Shown here: in pieces, positions 18,432-26,646 of the stretch | How positions within the stretch are numbered: position 1 is the stretch's first letter | How the letters are laid out: every line of letters starts with the position of its first letter | NCBI GenBank assembly: GCA_025934695.1 | Contig: JAICWS010000001.1 | Coordinates: 62,001-126,000 of the forward strand | Origin: Alphaproteobacteria bacterium | Lineage (GTDB): Bacteria; Pseudomonadota; Alphaproteobacteria; Micavibrionales; UBA2020 | Length of the DNA stretch: 64,000 nt | Reading direction: 5' to 3' | Notes under the pieces: generated by a model | What the model was told of the DNA's origin: nothing | Databases searched by the model: none | Seen by the model: only the letters and a program-made list of their open reading frames with translations | Translations under genes and position numbers: made by a program

Positions 18432-19541
18432 ATGCGGGGGAAAGAACAGCGGCGCAAGAAAAAAACCGGTTTCACCCTGATCGAGCTTGCCGTGGTCATG
18501 ACGATCATGGGCATCCTCATCGCGTCTTTCCTCCAGTTTTACGAGATCCAGCTTGAAAAATCGCGAATCGAGACGACGCGCAAACGGCTCGATGACCTCC
18601 GCACGGATCTCACCATCTACGTTGCCGCCTATAACAAGCTGCCATGCCCCGCAAGCGTCGCGCCGCCTTCGGGGAAAGCCGATGATGAGCAGCCGGCGAG
18701 CGCCTGCACAGAAGGAAAGGAAGAGGACCGCGGCGAGATCGACACCCACAAGACGGACGGTTCAGACCTCATCATCACCGGCGTCATTCCCATCCGCGAC
18801 CTGCGCCTGACGCAGGAGCAGGCGACCGACGGCTGGGGTAACCTGTTCACCTACGTCGTGGCGAAAAAGCTGACGCGGGAAGATGGCATGCGCGGTAATC
18901 CGCCGCCGCCGGGATCGCTGGACATCATTGATGCCGTGGGTCGCAATATCCTCGACACACCGGGAACCGGCAGATACGTCATTATCTCTCACGGACGTAC
19001 AGGCAAAGGCGCCTGGACGGCCGGCGGCACGCGGCGGCCCTGCGACCGCGAGGCGCGCGACGGCGTCAACTGCAGCGGCGGCGCGACTTTCGTGGAGGCG
19101 CCCTTTTCGCTGCGGCCGGGACAGAATTATTACGACGACATTGTTATTCACGACGATGTGAATGTGCGCGGCACGCTGCTTGACCGTATCGTGGTCTGCA
19201 ACGCAAAAAGGGCCTTCTACGAGCCGGGCGACAACAGCGCGGATTCTGATGGCTGCGTGAAAGAGCCCGGCCTGTGGGAGGGGGCTTGTCTGCGATCCTT
19301 CACCCTCGACCCGAGCGGCACCGAGACGCCGTACAAATCCGCCAACGTGGTCATGGCCCCCGCGACGGCGAACGGCGCCGAGTGCGGCTGCGACAGCGCG
19401 CATCATGTCCAGAAAATCGGCGCTTGGGACGACGGCACGGTGCAGGTCACCGTGGCGCCCCCGAAAGGCGCGCCGCCCGGCACCAGTCCCACGACGCAGG
19501 CGCAACTCAAGCGCACGGCGCTATACGTGTGCGTGAACTGA
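18432..19541 (+). CDS. Prepilin-like protein with type IV N-terminal methylation motif
   Basis: Residues 14 onward read GFTLIELAVVMTIMGILI, the class III signal of type IV pilins and type II secretion pseudopilins: cleavage after Gly, Glu at +5, then a hydrophobic helix. A strongly basic leader (KEQRRKKK) precedes it. The remaining 330 residues are an unusually long cysteine-containing extracellular head with PCPASVAP near residue 60 and several CxC/Cys clusters, with no recognised domain. The ATG at 18432 is chosen over 18426 because AGGGA lies six bases before it. It follows the histidine kinase by nine bases. No prepilin peptidase, ATPase or secretin gene is nearby. Confidence 0.82.
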   Translation: MRGKEQRRKKKTGFTLIELAVVMTIMGILIASFLQFYEIQLEKSRIETTRKRLDDLRTDLTIYVAAYNKLPCPASVAPPSGKADDEQPASACTEGKEEDRGEIDTHKTDGSDLIITGVIPIRDLRLTQEQATDGWGNLFTYVVAKKLTREDGMRGNPPPPGSLDIIDAVGRNILDTPGTGRYVIISHGRTGKGAWTAGGTRRPCDREARDGVNCSGGATFVEAPFSLRPGQNYYDDIVIHDDVNVRGTLLDRIVVCNAKRAFYEPGDNSADSDGCVKEPGLWEGACLRSFTLDPSGTETPYKSANVVMAPATANGAECGCDSAHHVQKIGAWDDGTVQVTVAPPKGAPPGTSPTTQAQLKRTALYVCVN

Positions 19542-19551
19542 CAGTCGTTTT

Positions 19552-20124
19552 TTATTGCTTTGAAAATTCGACCAGCCGGCCGTACAGCTCGAGCCTGCGG
19601 TTGATGGCGGCCATGGTGCGGGAAAGATCCGCGGTCTCATCCTTCAGCCATGTATCGGCGACTGAGAGATACACAAGCCCCAGTGCCATGACGAGCGCCG
19701 GCTGGCATAGTTTTTTGGGCAGGCCGGAGAGCACGAGCGCCCGGTCCAGCATCTGGTAAAAGCCGCGCGCGAAACGGGGTGCGATATCCGGATGGCGCAG
19801 GAACGCTTTCGGCAGCGCGGCGAATGATTTGCGGTGCGCCTGTGCCAGCTCGAAGCGCATCATGAAGATTTCCGCAAGATTGTCGCGCCATTCGTCGCCG
19901 AGATAATCCTCGACCTGTTCTTTCGCGTCCGCTTCGAGTTTTGTCAGGACCCATTTCAGGATGTCCCAGGTGTCGGAAAACTGCGCCTCGACGTCCGAAA
20001 CTTTGACTTTCGCTTTTTTAGCGATGTCCTGGAACGTCAGCCGGTCCCATGTCGTCTTTTCGGCAAGCTGCAGGGCGGCTTCCGCGATGGTTTTCGTCTG
20101 GTCTGACTTGCGTTTTTGTGCCAT
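19552..20124 (-). CDS. TetR-type transcriptional regulator
   Basis: 190-residue all-helical protein. The N-terminal 60 residues fit a TetR helix-turn-helix (TIAEAALQLAEKTTWDRLTF then DIAKKAKVKVSDVEAQF). The C-terminal part is a ligand/dimer domain with no recognisable subtype. The COQ9 protein of ubiquinone biosynthesis shares this fold, so a lipid-binding rather than DNA-binding role cannot be ruled out. Divergent from adenosine kinase with only 35 bases between, so any operator would affect both genes. Confidence 0.75.
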   Translation of the reverse strand: MAQKRKSDQTKTIAEAALQLAEKTTWDRLTFQDIAKKAKVKVSDVEAQFSDTWDILKWVLTKLEADAKEQVEDYLGDEWRDNLAEIFMMRFELAQAHRKSFAALPKAFLRHPDIAPRFARGFYQMLDRALVLSGLPKKLCQPALVMALGLVYLSVADTWLKDETADLSRTMAAINRRLELYGRLVEFSKQ

Positions 20125-20159
20125 GTTGATCGGGAATTAAAGGTATAGGGGTTTGCGCC

Positions 20160-21155
20160 ATGAGTAAAGAAAATCTTGATCTTGTTGGCATCGGCAACGC
20201 CATCGTCGACGTGCTGACGAAAACGGGCGATGACTTCCTGCGGGCGAACAAAATCAACAAGGGCACTATGACCCTTATTGAGGCCGACCAGGCGGAAGCG
20301 CTCTACGCCAAGATGGGGCCGGGCACCGAAGTTTCAGGCGGCTCGGCGGCCAATACGGTCGCGGCCTTCGCCAGCATGAGCGGCAAAGCCGGCTATATCG
20401 GCAAGGTTGCGAACGACCAGCTCGGCTCGGTGTTCCGGCACGATATTCGGGCCATCGGCGTGGCCTTCGAGACACCGGCGCTCACCGACGGGCCGCCGAC
20501 CGCGCGCTGCCTCATTCTCATTACTCCCGATGCGCAGCGCACGATGTGCACGTTTCTGGGCGCTTGCGTCTGGATCGCGCCCAGCGATCTTGACGAAGAG
20601 ATGATCAAGAATTCGAAAGTGACTTACCTTGAAGGATATCTGTTCGACCGTCCACGCGCCAAGCTGACGTTCCGCAAGGCGTCCGAGATCGCGCGCGGCG
20701 CGGGCAAAAAAGTGGCCCTGACGCTCTCCGACCCGTTCTGCGTCGACCGCCACCGCGACGAATTCCTCGACCTCATCAAGAACGGCACCGATATCCTCTT
20801 CGCTAACGAGGCGGAACTCCTGTCGCTCTATAAAGCTGACGAGTTCGATGACGCCGTGAAGCAGGCGCGGGAGACTTGTCCGCTCGTCATCGTCACGCGT
20901 TCCGCCAAAGGTTCGCTGATCCTGAATGGCAACGACACGATTGAAGTGGCGGCCGAGTCCGTCAAGGCGGTCGTCGATACGACGGGAGCGGGCGATATGT
21001 ATGCCGCGGGGTTCCTCTACGGTTATACGAAGGGAAAATCCCTCGCCGAGTGCGGGCGCGCAGCTTCCGTCGTCGCGGCCGAGGTCATCCAGCATGTCGG
21101 TGCCCGGCCGCAGCTTGATCTTGCCAAGCTGCTGAGAGAGAAAAAGGCGGTTTGA
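20160..21155 (+). CDS. Adenosine kinase / PfkB-family sugar kinase
   Basis: Ribokinase-fold kinase. GGSAANTVAAFASMSGKAGYIGKV (N-terminal PfkB signature region) near residue 60 and VVDTTGAGDMYAAGFLYGYT near residue 270, with the catalytic Asp of the DTxGAGD anion hole, are both intact. 331 residues is the length of alphaproteobacterial proteins annotated as adenosine kinase, which phosphorylate adenosine to AMP. Ribokinase or another PfkB specificity is possible. Divergent from the TetR-type gene; an REP-like doublet begins just after its stop. Confidence 0.88.
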   Translation: MSKENLDLVGIGNAIVDVLTKTGDDFLRANKINKGTMTLIEADQAEALYAKMGPGTEVSGGSAANTVAAFASMSGKAGYIGKVANDQLGSVFRHDIRAIGVAFETPALTDGPPTARCLILITPDAQRTMCTFLGACVWIAPSDLDEEMIKNSKVTYLEGYLFDRPRAKLTFRKASEIARGAGKKVALTLSDPFCVDRHRDEFLDLIKNGTDILFANEAELLSLYKADEFDDAVKQARETCPLVIVTRSAKGSLILNGNDTIEVAAESVKAVVDTTGAGDMYAAGFLYGYTKGKSLAECGRAASVVAAEVIQHVGARPQLDLAKLLREKKAV

Positions 21156-21178
21156 TTGTTAAACCCGTCTCTCCATGA

Positions 21179-21295
21179 GTGCCACCCCGGCGGAAGCCGG
21201 GGTCCACGGACTTTGGCGTTGGGGCGCATAACAGGTTGCCTGTTACGCAAGTTTGTTCGTGGACGTCCGTGGATCCCGGCTTTCGCCGGGATGGC
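21179..21295. repeat. REP-like inverted doublet 2
   Basis: The left arm CCACCCCGGCGGAAGCCGGG (within 21182-21202, continuing GGTCCACGGA) and the right arm TCCGTGGATCCCGGCTTTCG (continuing CCGGGATGGCA, to 21295) are near reverse complements. Between them a smaller hairpin, ATAACAGG-TTG-CCTGTTAC, occupies about 21229-21246. The whole block can fold as one cruciform-like structure. It fills the gap between adenosine kinase and the yejA-like gene, and the right arm includes the probable ATG of that gene. Confidence 0.85.
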
Positions 21296-23045
21296 ATCGC
21301 TTTTTTTGGTGTTTCTGCTCTATATGCCTTCCGCCCTTGCTTCCGACATCGGCATCGCGATGCACGGGGAGCCGAAGTATAAGGCGGGTTTCGATCATGT
21401 CGAGTATGTGAACCCCGACGCGCCGAAGGGCGGGGAACTGCGCATTTCAGAGATCGGTGCTTTTGACAGCCTGAACGGGCATATCATCTTCGGCAACAAG
21501 CCCGAAGGGCTTGATTACTTAAGCGATAAATTGATGCAGCGCGCCTGGGACGAGCCGTTCACGCTTTACGGCCTCGTCGCCGAAAGCGTCGATGTGGCGC
21601 CGGATCGGTCCTGGATCACGTTCCATCTGCGCCCGCAAGCGCGCTTTCACGACGGCGTGCCGATGACGGCCGACGACGTGAAATTCTCGTTCGAGCGCAT
21701 TCGCGAACTCGGCTACCCGGCGCAGCGCCGGGTCTTCGGCCTCGTGAACAAGGTTGATATTTCCGATCCGCATACGATTACCTTTCATCTCGGTCCCGGC
21801 TATGACCGCGAATGCGTGATGATCCTCGCCCTGATGGCGGTGCTGCCCAAGCATTACTGGGAAAAACACGACCTGTCGAAGACGACCCTCGAGCCGCCGC
21901 TCGGCAGCGGGCCCTACAAGATCACGTCCGTCGACCCCGGCCGCCAGCTTGTGCTCGAGCGCGTGAAGGACTACTGGGCGAAGGATCTGCCGATCAACAA
22001 GGGCTATTATAACTTCGACAAGATCATCTACATTTACTTCCGCAACGACGAAGCGGCGCTGCAGGCCTTCGCGTCGGGCTATTACAACTATCGCCACGAA
22101 TTCGACATCTCGAAATGGCTGACGCGCTATGATTTCAAAAATATCGCCGACGGCAAAGTCATCAAGGAGGAAATCCCGAACCATCGCCCGGCGATGCTGA
22201 AGGCCTTCGTTTTCAACCTGCGCAAGCCGATGTTCGCCGACCGCCGCGTGCGTGAAGCCCTAAGTGGCATGTTCAACGATGCCTGGATCGACAAGACCTT
22301 TTACTTCGGCAAGCTGAAACGGACGACCAGCATCTTCCCGAACTCGGAACTTGCTGCCTCCGGCAAGCCGGAGGGGGAGGAACTGCGTATTCTCACTCAA
22401 TATAAAGCCGACCTGCCGCCGGAAGTATTCGGCGACGCCTGGCAACCGCCGCCGGGCGACATGCGCGAGCGGCAGCGCCACGCGATCGAGTTGCTGAAAG
22501 AGGCGGGATGGAAATACCAGAACGAACGCCTGGTGAACGAGAAGGGTGAGCCGTTCCGCTTTGAAATCCTGCTTCAGGATGCGCAGGACGAAAAAGTCGC
22601 GCTCGAATTCGCGCATGACCTGTCGAAGATCGGCGTAGCAGCGACGGTCAGGACTGTCGATAATTCACAATTCATGGGGCATCTCACGCAATACGACTAT
22701 GACATGGTGGCCTACCGCTGGATCAGCACGCTGTCCCCGGGCAACGAGCAGGTGAATTTCTGGGGCTCGCAGACCGCCGACATCAAGGGCGCGCGCAATT
22801 ACGCCGGCATCAGGAATAAGGCTGTCGACGCGCTGGCCGACAGCATCGCCCGCGCCGTCGATCGCGCGACTCTTGTCGCGCGCTGCCACGCGCTCGACCG
22901 GGCGCTCATGTACGGCTACTACATGATTCCCCTGTTTTACTTCGGCGGCGACATGGTTGCGCACACGGTCGATATACATAGGCCATCGACGACTCCGGTT
23001 TATGGCATGGTTCTGGAAACATTGTGGCATCAGGACGGGGGATAA
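21291..23045 (+). CDS. YejA-like extracellular solute-binding protein (family 5)
   Basis: Periplasmic oligopeptide/microcin C-type binding protein of the ABC SBP_bac_5 family. After a signal peptide (ASLFLVFLLYMPSALAS), residues about 35-60 read VNPDAPKGGELRISEIGAFD, the hallmark of the YejA branch, followed by FHLRPQARFHDGVPMTADDV. The ATG at 21291 gives a clean signal peptide and 584 residues; the frame is open upstream only because the REP doublet is in phase. That ATG lies inside the right REP arm and has no clear Shine-Dalgarno sequence. No yejB/E/F permease or ATPase genes follow, so partners must lie elsewhere. Confidence 0.88.
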   Translation: MASLFLVFLLYMPSALASDIGIAMHGEPKYKAGFDHVEYVNPDAPKGGELRISEIGAFDSLNGHIIFGNKPEGLDYLSDKLMQRAWDEPFTLYGLVAESVDVAPDRSWITFHLRPQARFHDGVPMTADDVKFSFERIRELGYPAQRRVFGLVNKVDISDPHTITFHLGPGYDRECVMILALMAVLPKHYWEKHDLSKTTLEPPLGSGPYKITSVDPGRQLVLERVKDYWAKDLPINKGYYNFDKIIYIYFRNDEAALQAFASGYYNYRHEFDISKWLTRYDFKNIADGKVIKEEIPNHRPAMLKAFVFNLRKPMFADRRVREALSGMFNDAWIDKTFYFGKLKRTTSIFPNSELAASGKPEGEELRILTQYKADLPPEVFGDAWQPPPGDMRERQRHAIELLKEAGWKYQNERLVNEKGEPFRFEILLQDAQDEKVALEFAHDLSKIGVAATVRTVDNSQFMGHLTQYDYDMVAYRWISTLSPGNEQVNFWGSQTADIKGARNYAGIRNKAVDALADSIARAVDRATLVARCHALDRALMYGYYMIPLFYFGGDMVAHTVDIHRPSTTPVYGMVLETLWHQDGG

Positions 23046-23134
23046 CACGCCCTAATGAACAAGCGTCTATTGTTTTTATTAATGAATTCGGGTTAATCTA
23101 TGGCTAAGAGATTCAGTGCAGGGGGAGTTCGCAG

Positions 23135-23668
23135 ATGAATTCTAAGATTAAACTGTTGTTGGCCGCTTGCGGCATTCTGGCGATGTCCGGATGCGCCTGG
23201 AGCCCGCCCACAGGGCAAGCTTACTGGCAGCGCGTGGAGGACAATGACGGCCTCTACATGACGGGCCCGAAAGCGCAGCAGACCCTTGAGGACAATATTG
23301 CCACCTGCGTCCGCGAAGTGGACGAGCTGGTCGAGCTGGGCGCCTTGCGTGAAACCACGCCGCCCGATACGCACAGCGAATATCATCGCGCGCTCGAGGC
23401 TTCCGGCGCTCTCGACTATTACGATACGCCGACCCGCTACGGCGAGCAGATGGTTTCCCACAGCGACTTCCATGATTTCGACAGCTGCATGCGCTACAAG
23501 GGCTGGGAACGCGTGAAATTCGTCCGTTACCAGGTCGCCAAGCAGGCGCAGGATACCTATAACGACACGACCGACCTGCGCATCTGGGGCGTCTCCGGCG
23601 AGGAAGCGCGCGAGAAGCAGAAAGAAAAGGTCAACGCCGTGAAGGGTGAGTATACGACCAACAACTAA
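23135..23668 (+). CDS. Outer-membrane-type lipoprotein, unknown function
   Basis: Signal peptide MNSKIKLLLAACGILAMSGC with lipobox LAMSGC, so Cys20 would be lipidated. The mature 158 residues are charged and rich in Asp, Glu and Tyr, with two further Cys (NIATCVREV and DSCMRYKGWERV), possibly forming one disulfide. The end is Lys/Glu-rich. No family recognised. GCAGGGGGAG precedes the ATG by about ten bases. Position +2 after the Cys is Ala, compatible with outer-membrane sorting. Convergent with the GT9 gene three bases away. Confidence 0.8.
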   Translation: MNSKIKLLLAACGILAMSGCAWSPPTGQAYWQRVEDNDGLYMTGPKAQQTLEDNIATCVREVDELVELGALRETTPPDTHSEYHRALEASGALDYYDTPTRYGEQMVSHSDFHDFDSCMRYKGWERVKFVRYQVAKQAQDTYNDTTDLRIWGVSGEEAREKQKEKVNAVKGEYTTNN

Positions 23669-23671
23669 GCG

Positions 23672-24628
23672 TTACGGGTGGGATTTCTGCCACAGTTTGA
23701 CGGCCGCCTCGAGGGCGGCCGTTACTGTTAGTGACGTCATAAGCGACGCCTTGACCGCGCCCGGCGAGGCGTGCGGCTTCATGAGCTGTTCCGGCGTCTC
23801 GGGCGTCGCGACATAGGCGCAATGTGGCCCCCAGGGCCGATAAATTTCCGGCCAGCCGTATCCAAAAAGTGCCAGCGTCGGGGCGCCTGCAGCTGCCGCG
23901 GCATGGGTGATGCCGGAATCGTTTCCGATATACAGCGCCGCGTTGCGTAATACGGCAGCGCTTAGGAGCGGCGGGCCTTTGGCGATGACATCGATCTGCC
24001 GTTCCTTCGGCACCGCATTCAGCACGGGCCAGGCGCGGAGTTCCTCGCCGGGCGCCGCGAGCACGGCGAGGCGGGCGTCCGGCAATATGCCGTCTTTTGC
24101 GGTGAGGGCGCGGATCAGGCTGATATAGTTTTCCGCGGGCCATTCCTTGCCGGGCCAGTTCGCGGTGGGACCAACGGCGAGGATAGGACCGCCGGGCGGC
24201 GCAATCTTACTGGCTTTTTCGAGTGTCGCCGTATCGAACCACAGCTTTGGCGCGGGCGGCGGCCTGATGCCGCCCATGACATCCGCGATCTGCTCCACTT
24301 TATGCTTCTTCGCATCGGATGGGCCCCAGACGTACTTCTTGTCCGCGCGCATGATGCGCGACAACAGGCTGTTGCGCAGGTCGACGATGATGTCCCATCT
24401 TTCGGCGAAGGTTTCGCGCGCGAGCTTCAGCCAGTGCCCGGCGTAGGGCTCCTTCTTGAGCGCGATGACCTTTTTCACATTTGGCGCCACGGCGAAGATA
24501 CCGGCGGCGACGGGACCGCAGGCGACGGTGATCTCCGCATCGGGATAAAGCTGGATCAGGTAATCCAGCGCGCCTGTCGAGAGAATGGCATCGCCGAGGT
24601 AGGTGGCGGTGATGAACAGGATCTTCAT
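23672..24628 (-). CDS. Glycosyltransferase family 9 (ADP-heptose:LPS heptosyltransferase-like)
   Basis: GT-B fold transferase of the heptosyltransferase family, which adds heptose to lipopolysaccharide core at the inner face of the cytoplasmic membrane. N-terminus MKILFITATYLGDAILSTGAL matches the family phosphate loop, and the C-terminal donor site NDSGITHAAAAAGAPTLALFG is characteristic. 318 residues is normal. The exact acceptor is not deducible. Stand-alone between the convergent lipoprotein gene and the 65-residue membrane protein gene. Confidence 0.88.
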   Translation of the reverse strand: MKILFITATYLGDAILSTGALDYLIQLYPDAEITVACGPVAAGIFAVAPNVKKVIALKKEPYAGHWLKLARETFAERWDIIVDLRNSLLSRIMRADKKYVWGPSDAKKHKVEQIADVMGGIRPPPAPKLWFDTATLEKASKIAPPGGPILAVGPTANWPGKEWPAENYISLIRALTAKDGILPDARLAVLAAPGEELRAWPVLNAVPKERQIDVIAKGPPLLSAAVLRNAALYIGNDSGITHAAAAAGAPTLALFGYGWPEIYRPWGPHCAYVATPETPEQLMKPHASPGAVKASLMTSLTVTAALEAAVKLWQKSHP

Positions 24629-24658
24629 GGGAGCGATCTGGACACTCTGGAAAACGAC

Positions 24659-24856
24659 TTAAGAGGCGAGATAAGCCAGGAACAGGAAGAAGATTGTCAG
24701 CCCCTGAAACAGGACGCGCATGCGCATCATCTTATTGCTGCTCATACGATCCTTCTGTTCGCCCTGGGTCAGGAAGAACAGGCCGCCGAACAGCGAAACG
24801 ACCACGCAGACGATGCAGATCATGGCGGCGATGATAAAGAGGGTGGCGAGTGTCAT
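24659..24856 (-). CDS. HIG1-like twin-transmembrane protein, 65 aa
   Basis: Two hydrophobic segments (LATLFIIAAMICIVCVVVSLFGGLFFL and VLFQGLTIFFLFLAYLA) are joined by a short loop with GEQKDRMSSNKMMRMRVLFQ. This matches the alphaproteobacterial twin-transmembrane family related to the hypoxia-induced gene 1 (HIG1) domain, whose conserved feature is an MR-RV/FQ turn. Mitochondrial relatives associate with respiratory complexes; the bacterial role is not settled. Located 30 bases upstream of the GT9 gene on the same strand. Confidence 0.78.
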   Translation of the reverse strand: MTLATLFIIAAMICIVCVVVSLFGGLFFLTQGEQKDRMSSNKMMRMRVLFQGLTIFFLFLAYLAS

Positions 24857-25011
24857 GGCGGCGGTCCTTTTATGTCTATGAGGCTTTTTAGCACAGGCCT
24901 CTCGGTCACGCCACCCCCGCCTTGCGCGAGGGTTGGCACTGGGTTCTGAATTCCGCTTGCACGATAAGGGGCGGCGGTGTTTGATGGTGCCGTCTAAAAA
25001 AGGAAAAGCGC

Positions 25012-25701
25012 ATGCAACAACTCGACGGTCCCTTCATCCCGCCGCGCTCCGGCACGGCGAAGCAGCTGGTGATTTTCCTCCATGGTTATGGGGCGAACGG
25101 CGACGATCTTGTTGCGATCGGCGAAGACTGGGGCCGGACGATGCCCGATTGTGCCTTCATCTCGCCGCATGCGCCAGAGGTCTGCGAAGCCTGGTCCCAA
25201 GGCTATCAATGGTTTCCCATCCGCGCCATTTCGCCCGAGGCTATGGAGCGCGATAAATACGCTTCCATCGTGGCGCCGGTCCTCAACGCCTTCATCGACC
25301 AGCAATTGTCCAAGTGGGGCGTGGAAGATAAGGCCCTGGCCGTGGCGGGTTTTTCGCAAGGCGCGATGATGGCCATGTACACGATGCCGCGCCGCAAAGC
25401 GCCTTGCGCCGCCGTGATCGGCTACTCGGGAATGCTGCTGGACGCGCAAGGGCTGAAAGCGCCGGATATCGTCAAAATGCCGATCCTCGCCATCCATGGC
25501 GATGCGGATGAGATCGTGCCACCCGAGAATCTGGCGCGCATCGACCGCGGATTCTCCGACGCCGGTTTCGAGGTGGAGGCAGTCATGCGCCCCGGATTGG
25601 GACATGGCATTGACCAATTCGGATTAACGCGCGGCTTGCAATTCATTCAAGAAGGCTTTGAAAAGGCCGAAAAAACCGCCAGAAAGCAAGCTAAAGCTTA
25701 A
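25012..25701 (+). CDS. Carboxylesterase/phospholipase-type alpha/beta hydrolase
   Basis: 229-residue serine hydrolase of the YpfH/lysophospholipase-like carboxylesterase family. Catalytic triad: nucleophile Ser in VAGFSQGAMM, Asp in HGDADEIVPPEN, His in GLGHGIDQFG. The oxyanion-region motif FLHGYGANGDDL is also typical. No signal peptide, so cytoplasmic. Start ATG is preceded by AAGGAAAAG. The natural ester substrate is unknown. The 155 bases before it hold nothing recognisable. Confidence 0.92.
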   Translation: MQQLDGPFIPPRSGTAKQLVIFLHGYGANGDDLVAIGEDWGRTMPDCAFISPHAPEVCEAWSQGYQWFPIRAISPEAMERDKYASIVAPVLNAFIDQQLSKWGVEDKALAVAGFSQGAMMAMYTMPRRKAPCAAVIGYSGMLLDAQGLKAPDIVKMPILAIHGDADEIVPPENLARIDRGFSDAGFEVEAVMRPGLGHGIDQFGLTRGLQFIQEGFEKAEKTARKQAKA

Positions 25702-25762
25702 CTTTCAATCCTCTGTAAATACTAGGAAATTTGGGGCACATACGCGTTTTTGGCGCGTTTTG

Positions 25763-25771
25763 TGTTATAAT
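25763..25771 (+). promoter_or_regulatory. Extended -10 promoter of the HNH gene
   Basis: TGTTATAAT is a perfect sigma-70-type -10 box (TATAAT, 25766-25771) with the TG extension one base upstream. No good -35 box lies 16-18 bases before it, as expected for extended -10 promoters. Transcription would start near 25778, giving a leader of roughly 80 bases before the GTG start of the HNH gene. Confidence 0.6.
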
Positions 25772-25796
25772 AAAACTGTGAGTTAGATTCGTTAAT

Positions 25797-25860
25797 AAAA
25801 CCCCTTGCCCGGGTGACAGTAACGGCCAAGGTTCCGGATGCCAAGAAAGGGGTTTAACAG
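25797..25860 (+). promoter_or_regulatory. Structured leader covering the HNH ribosome-binding site
   Basis: AAACCCC (25798-25804) can pair with GGGGTTT (25849-25855), closing a stem that contains the Shine-Dalgarno sequence of the HNH gene (AAGAAAGGGG). Inside it, CTTG (25804-25807) can pair with either of two CAAG copies (25827-25830 or 25842-25845), offering mutually exclusive folds. Such a layout is typical of translational switches. I do not recognise a known riboswitch class. The fold is inferred by eye only. Confidence 0.45.
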
Positions 25861-26424
25861 GTGCACAGTCACCTCGATAACTGTCCGACTTTAGTCCTGA
25901 ACGCGGACTACCGTCCTTTGAGTTATTTTCCACTTTCTCTATGGTCCTGGCAGGAAGCCGTTAAGGCTGTGTTTTTAGACCGGGTCAGCATTGTTTCTGA
26001 ATACGACCAGGTCATTCGTTCGCCAAGTTTCCAGATGAGAGTGCCCAGCGTGATCGCGCTGAAGGAATATGTGCAGCCCAAAGCACGCCCGGCCTTCACG
26101 CGATTCAACGTGTTCCTGCGCGACAAGTGGACCTGCCAGTATTGCGGTCATCGGCATCGGACGCACGAGCTGACGTTCGACCACGTTATCCCGAAATCCC
26201 GCGGCGGCACGACGACCTGGGAAAACATCTGCACTGCCTGTCAGCATTGCAACCTGCTGAAGGGCAATTACCTGCCTGAAGAATGCAAGATGTACCCGCT
26301 TCGCAAGCCGCTCCAGCCATCGACCATCGAGCTGCAGCTTAACGGCCGCGCCTATCCGCCCAACTTCCTGCACCAAAGCTGGGGTGACTATCTCTACTGG
26401 GATACGGAACTGGAGAACGGATAA
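25861..26424 (+). CDS. HNH endonuclease family protein
   Basis: 187-residue protein. Residues about 9-70 form the conserved N-terminal segment common to this bacterial HNH group (LVLNADYRPLSYFPLSLWSW). The HNH nuclease core spans about 88-135: two zinc-type pairs (Cys92/Cys95 and Cys127/Cys130) and the catalytic His108 in LTFDHVIPKSRGG. Start is GTG at 25861, nine bases or so after AAAGGGG; no in-frame ATG fits family homology. Function of the group is unknown; DNA nicking is inferred from the motif. It has its own promoter and structured leader. Confidence 0.88.
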   Translation: MHSHLDNCPTLVLNADYRPLSYFPLSLWSWQEAVKAVFLDRVSIVSEYDQVIRSPSFQMRVPSVIALKEYVQPKARPAFTRFNVFLRDKWTCQYCGHRHRTHELTFDHVIPKSRGGTTTWENICTACQHCNLLKGNYLPEECKMYPLRKPLQPSTIELQLNGRAYPPNFLHQSWGDYLYWDTELENG

Positions 26425-26455
26425 GACGTCTTTAGCGCAATGGTTAAACCTATCC

Positions 26456-26559
26456 GTAACCCCGGCGGAAGCCGGGGTTTTGGATATTGCAACCAGCGAG
26501 GCGGAAATTATTTCCAATAGTATTGCGGATAGAGCGCAGACCCCGGCCTTCGCCGGGAT
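26456..26559. repeat. REP-like inverted doublet 3
   Basis: The left arm TAACCCCGGCGGAAGCCGGG (26457-26476, continuing GTTTTGGA) and the right arm CAGACCCCGGCCTTCGCCGG (26538-26557, continuing GATCGGA) are opposite copies of the same palindromic unit. Between them lie about 60 bases with no obvious structure. The doublet occupies the 222-base gap between the HNH gene and the DUF4337 gene. Confidence 0.82.
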
Positions 26560-26603
26560 CGGATTATTGGAAAAGCGGCTTTAATATTCCAGCTTGTCCC
26601 TCT

Positions 26604-26628
26604 GGGGAAGTTTGAGTAAACCTTCCCC
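26604..26628 (+). promoter_or_regulatory. Hairpin just upstream of DUF4337 gene
   Basis: GGGGAAGTTT (26604-26613), loop GAGT, then AAACCTTCCCC (26618-26628) form a stem with one bulged base. It ends 18 bases before the ATG at 26647, with AAAAGGGAAAA as the likely ribosome-binding site between. It could be a terminator for upstream transcription or a leader hairpin; the run after it is A-rich rather than T-rich, which speaks against a plus-strand terminator. Confidence 0.4.
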
Positions 26629-26646
26629 AAAAGGGAAAACCTCCTC

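Noticed and set aside
21156-21290. N-terminal extension of the YejA-like protein through the repeat
   Set aside because: The extension is merely translation of the REP doublet and would bury the signal peptide.
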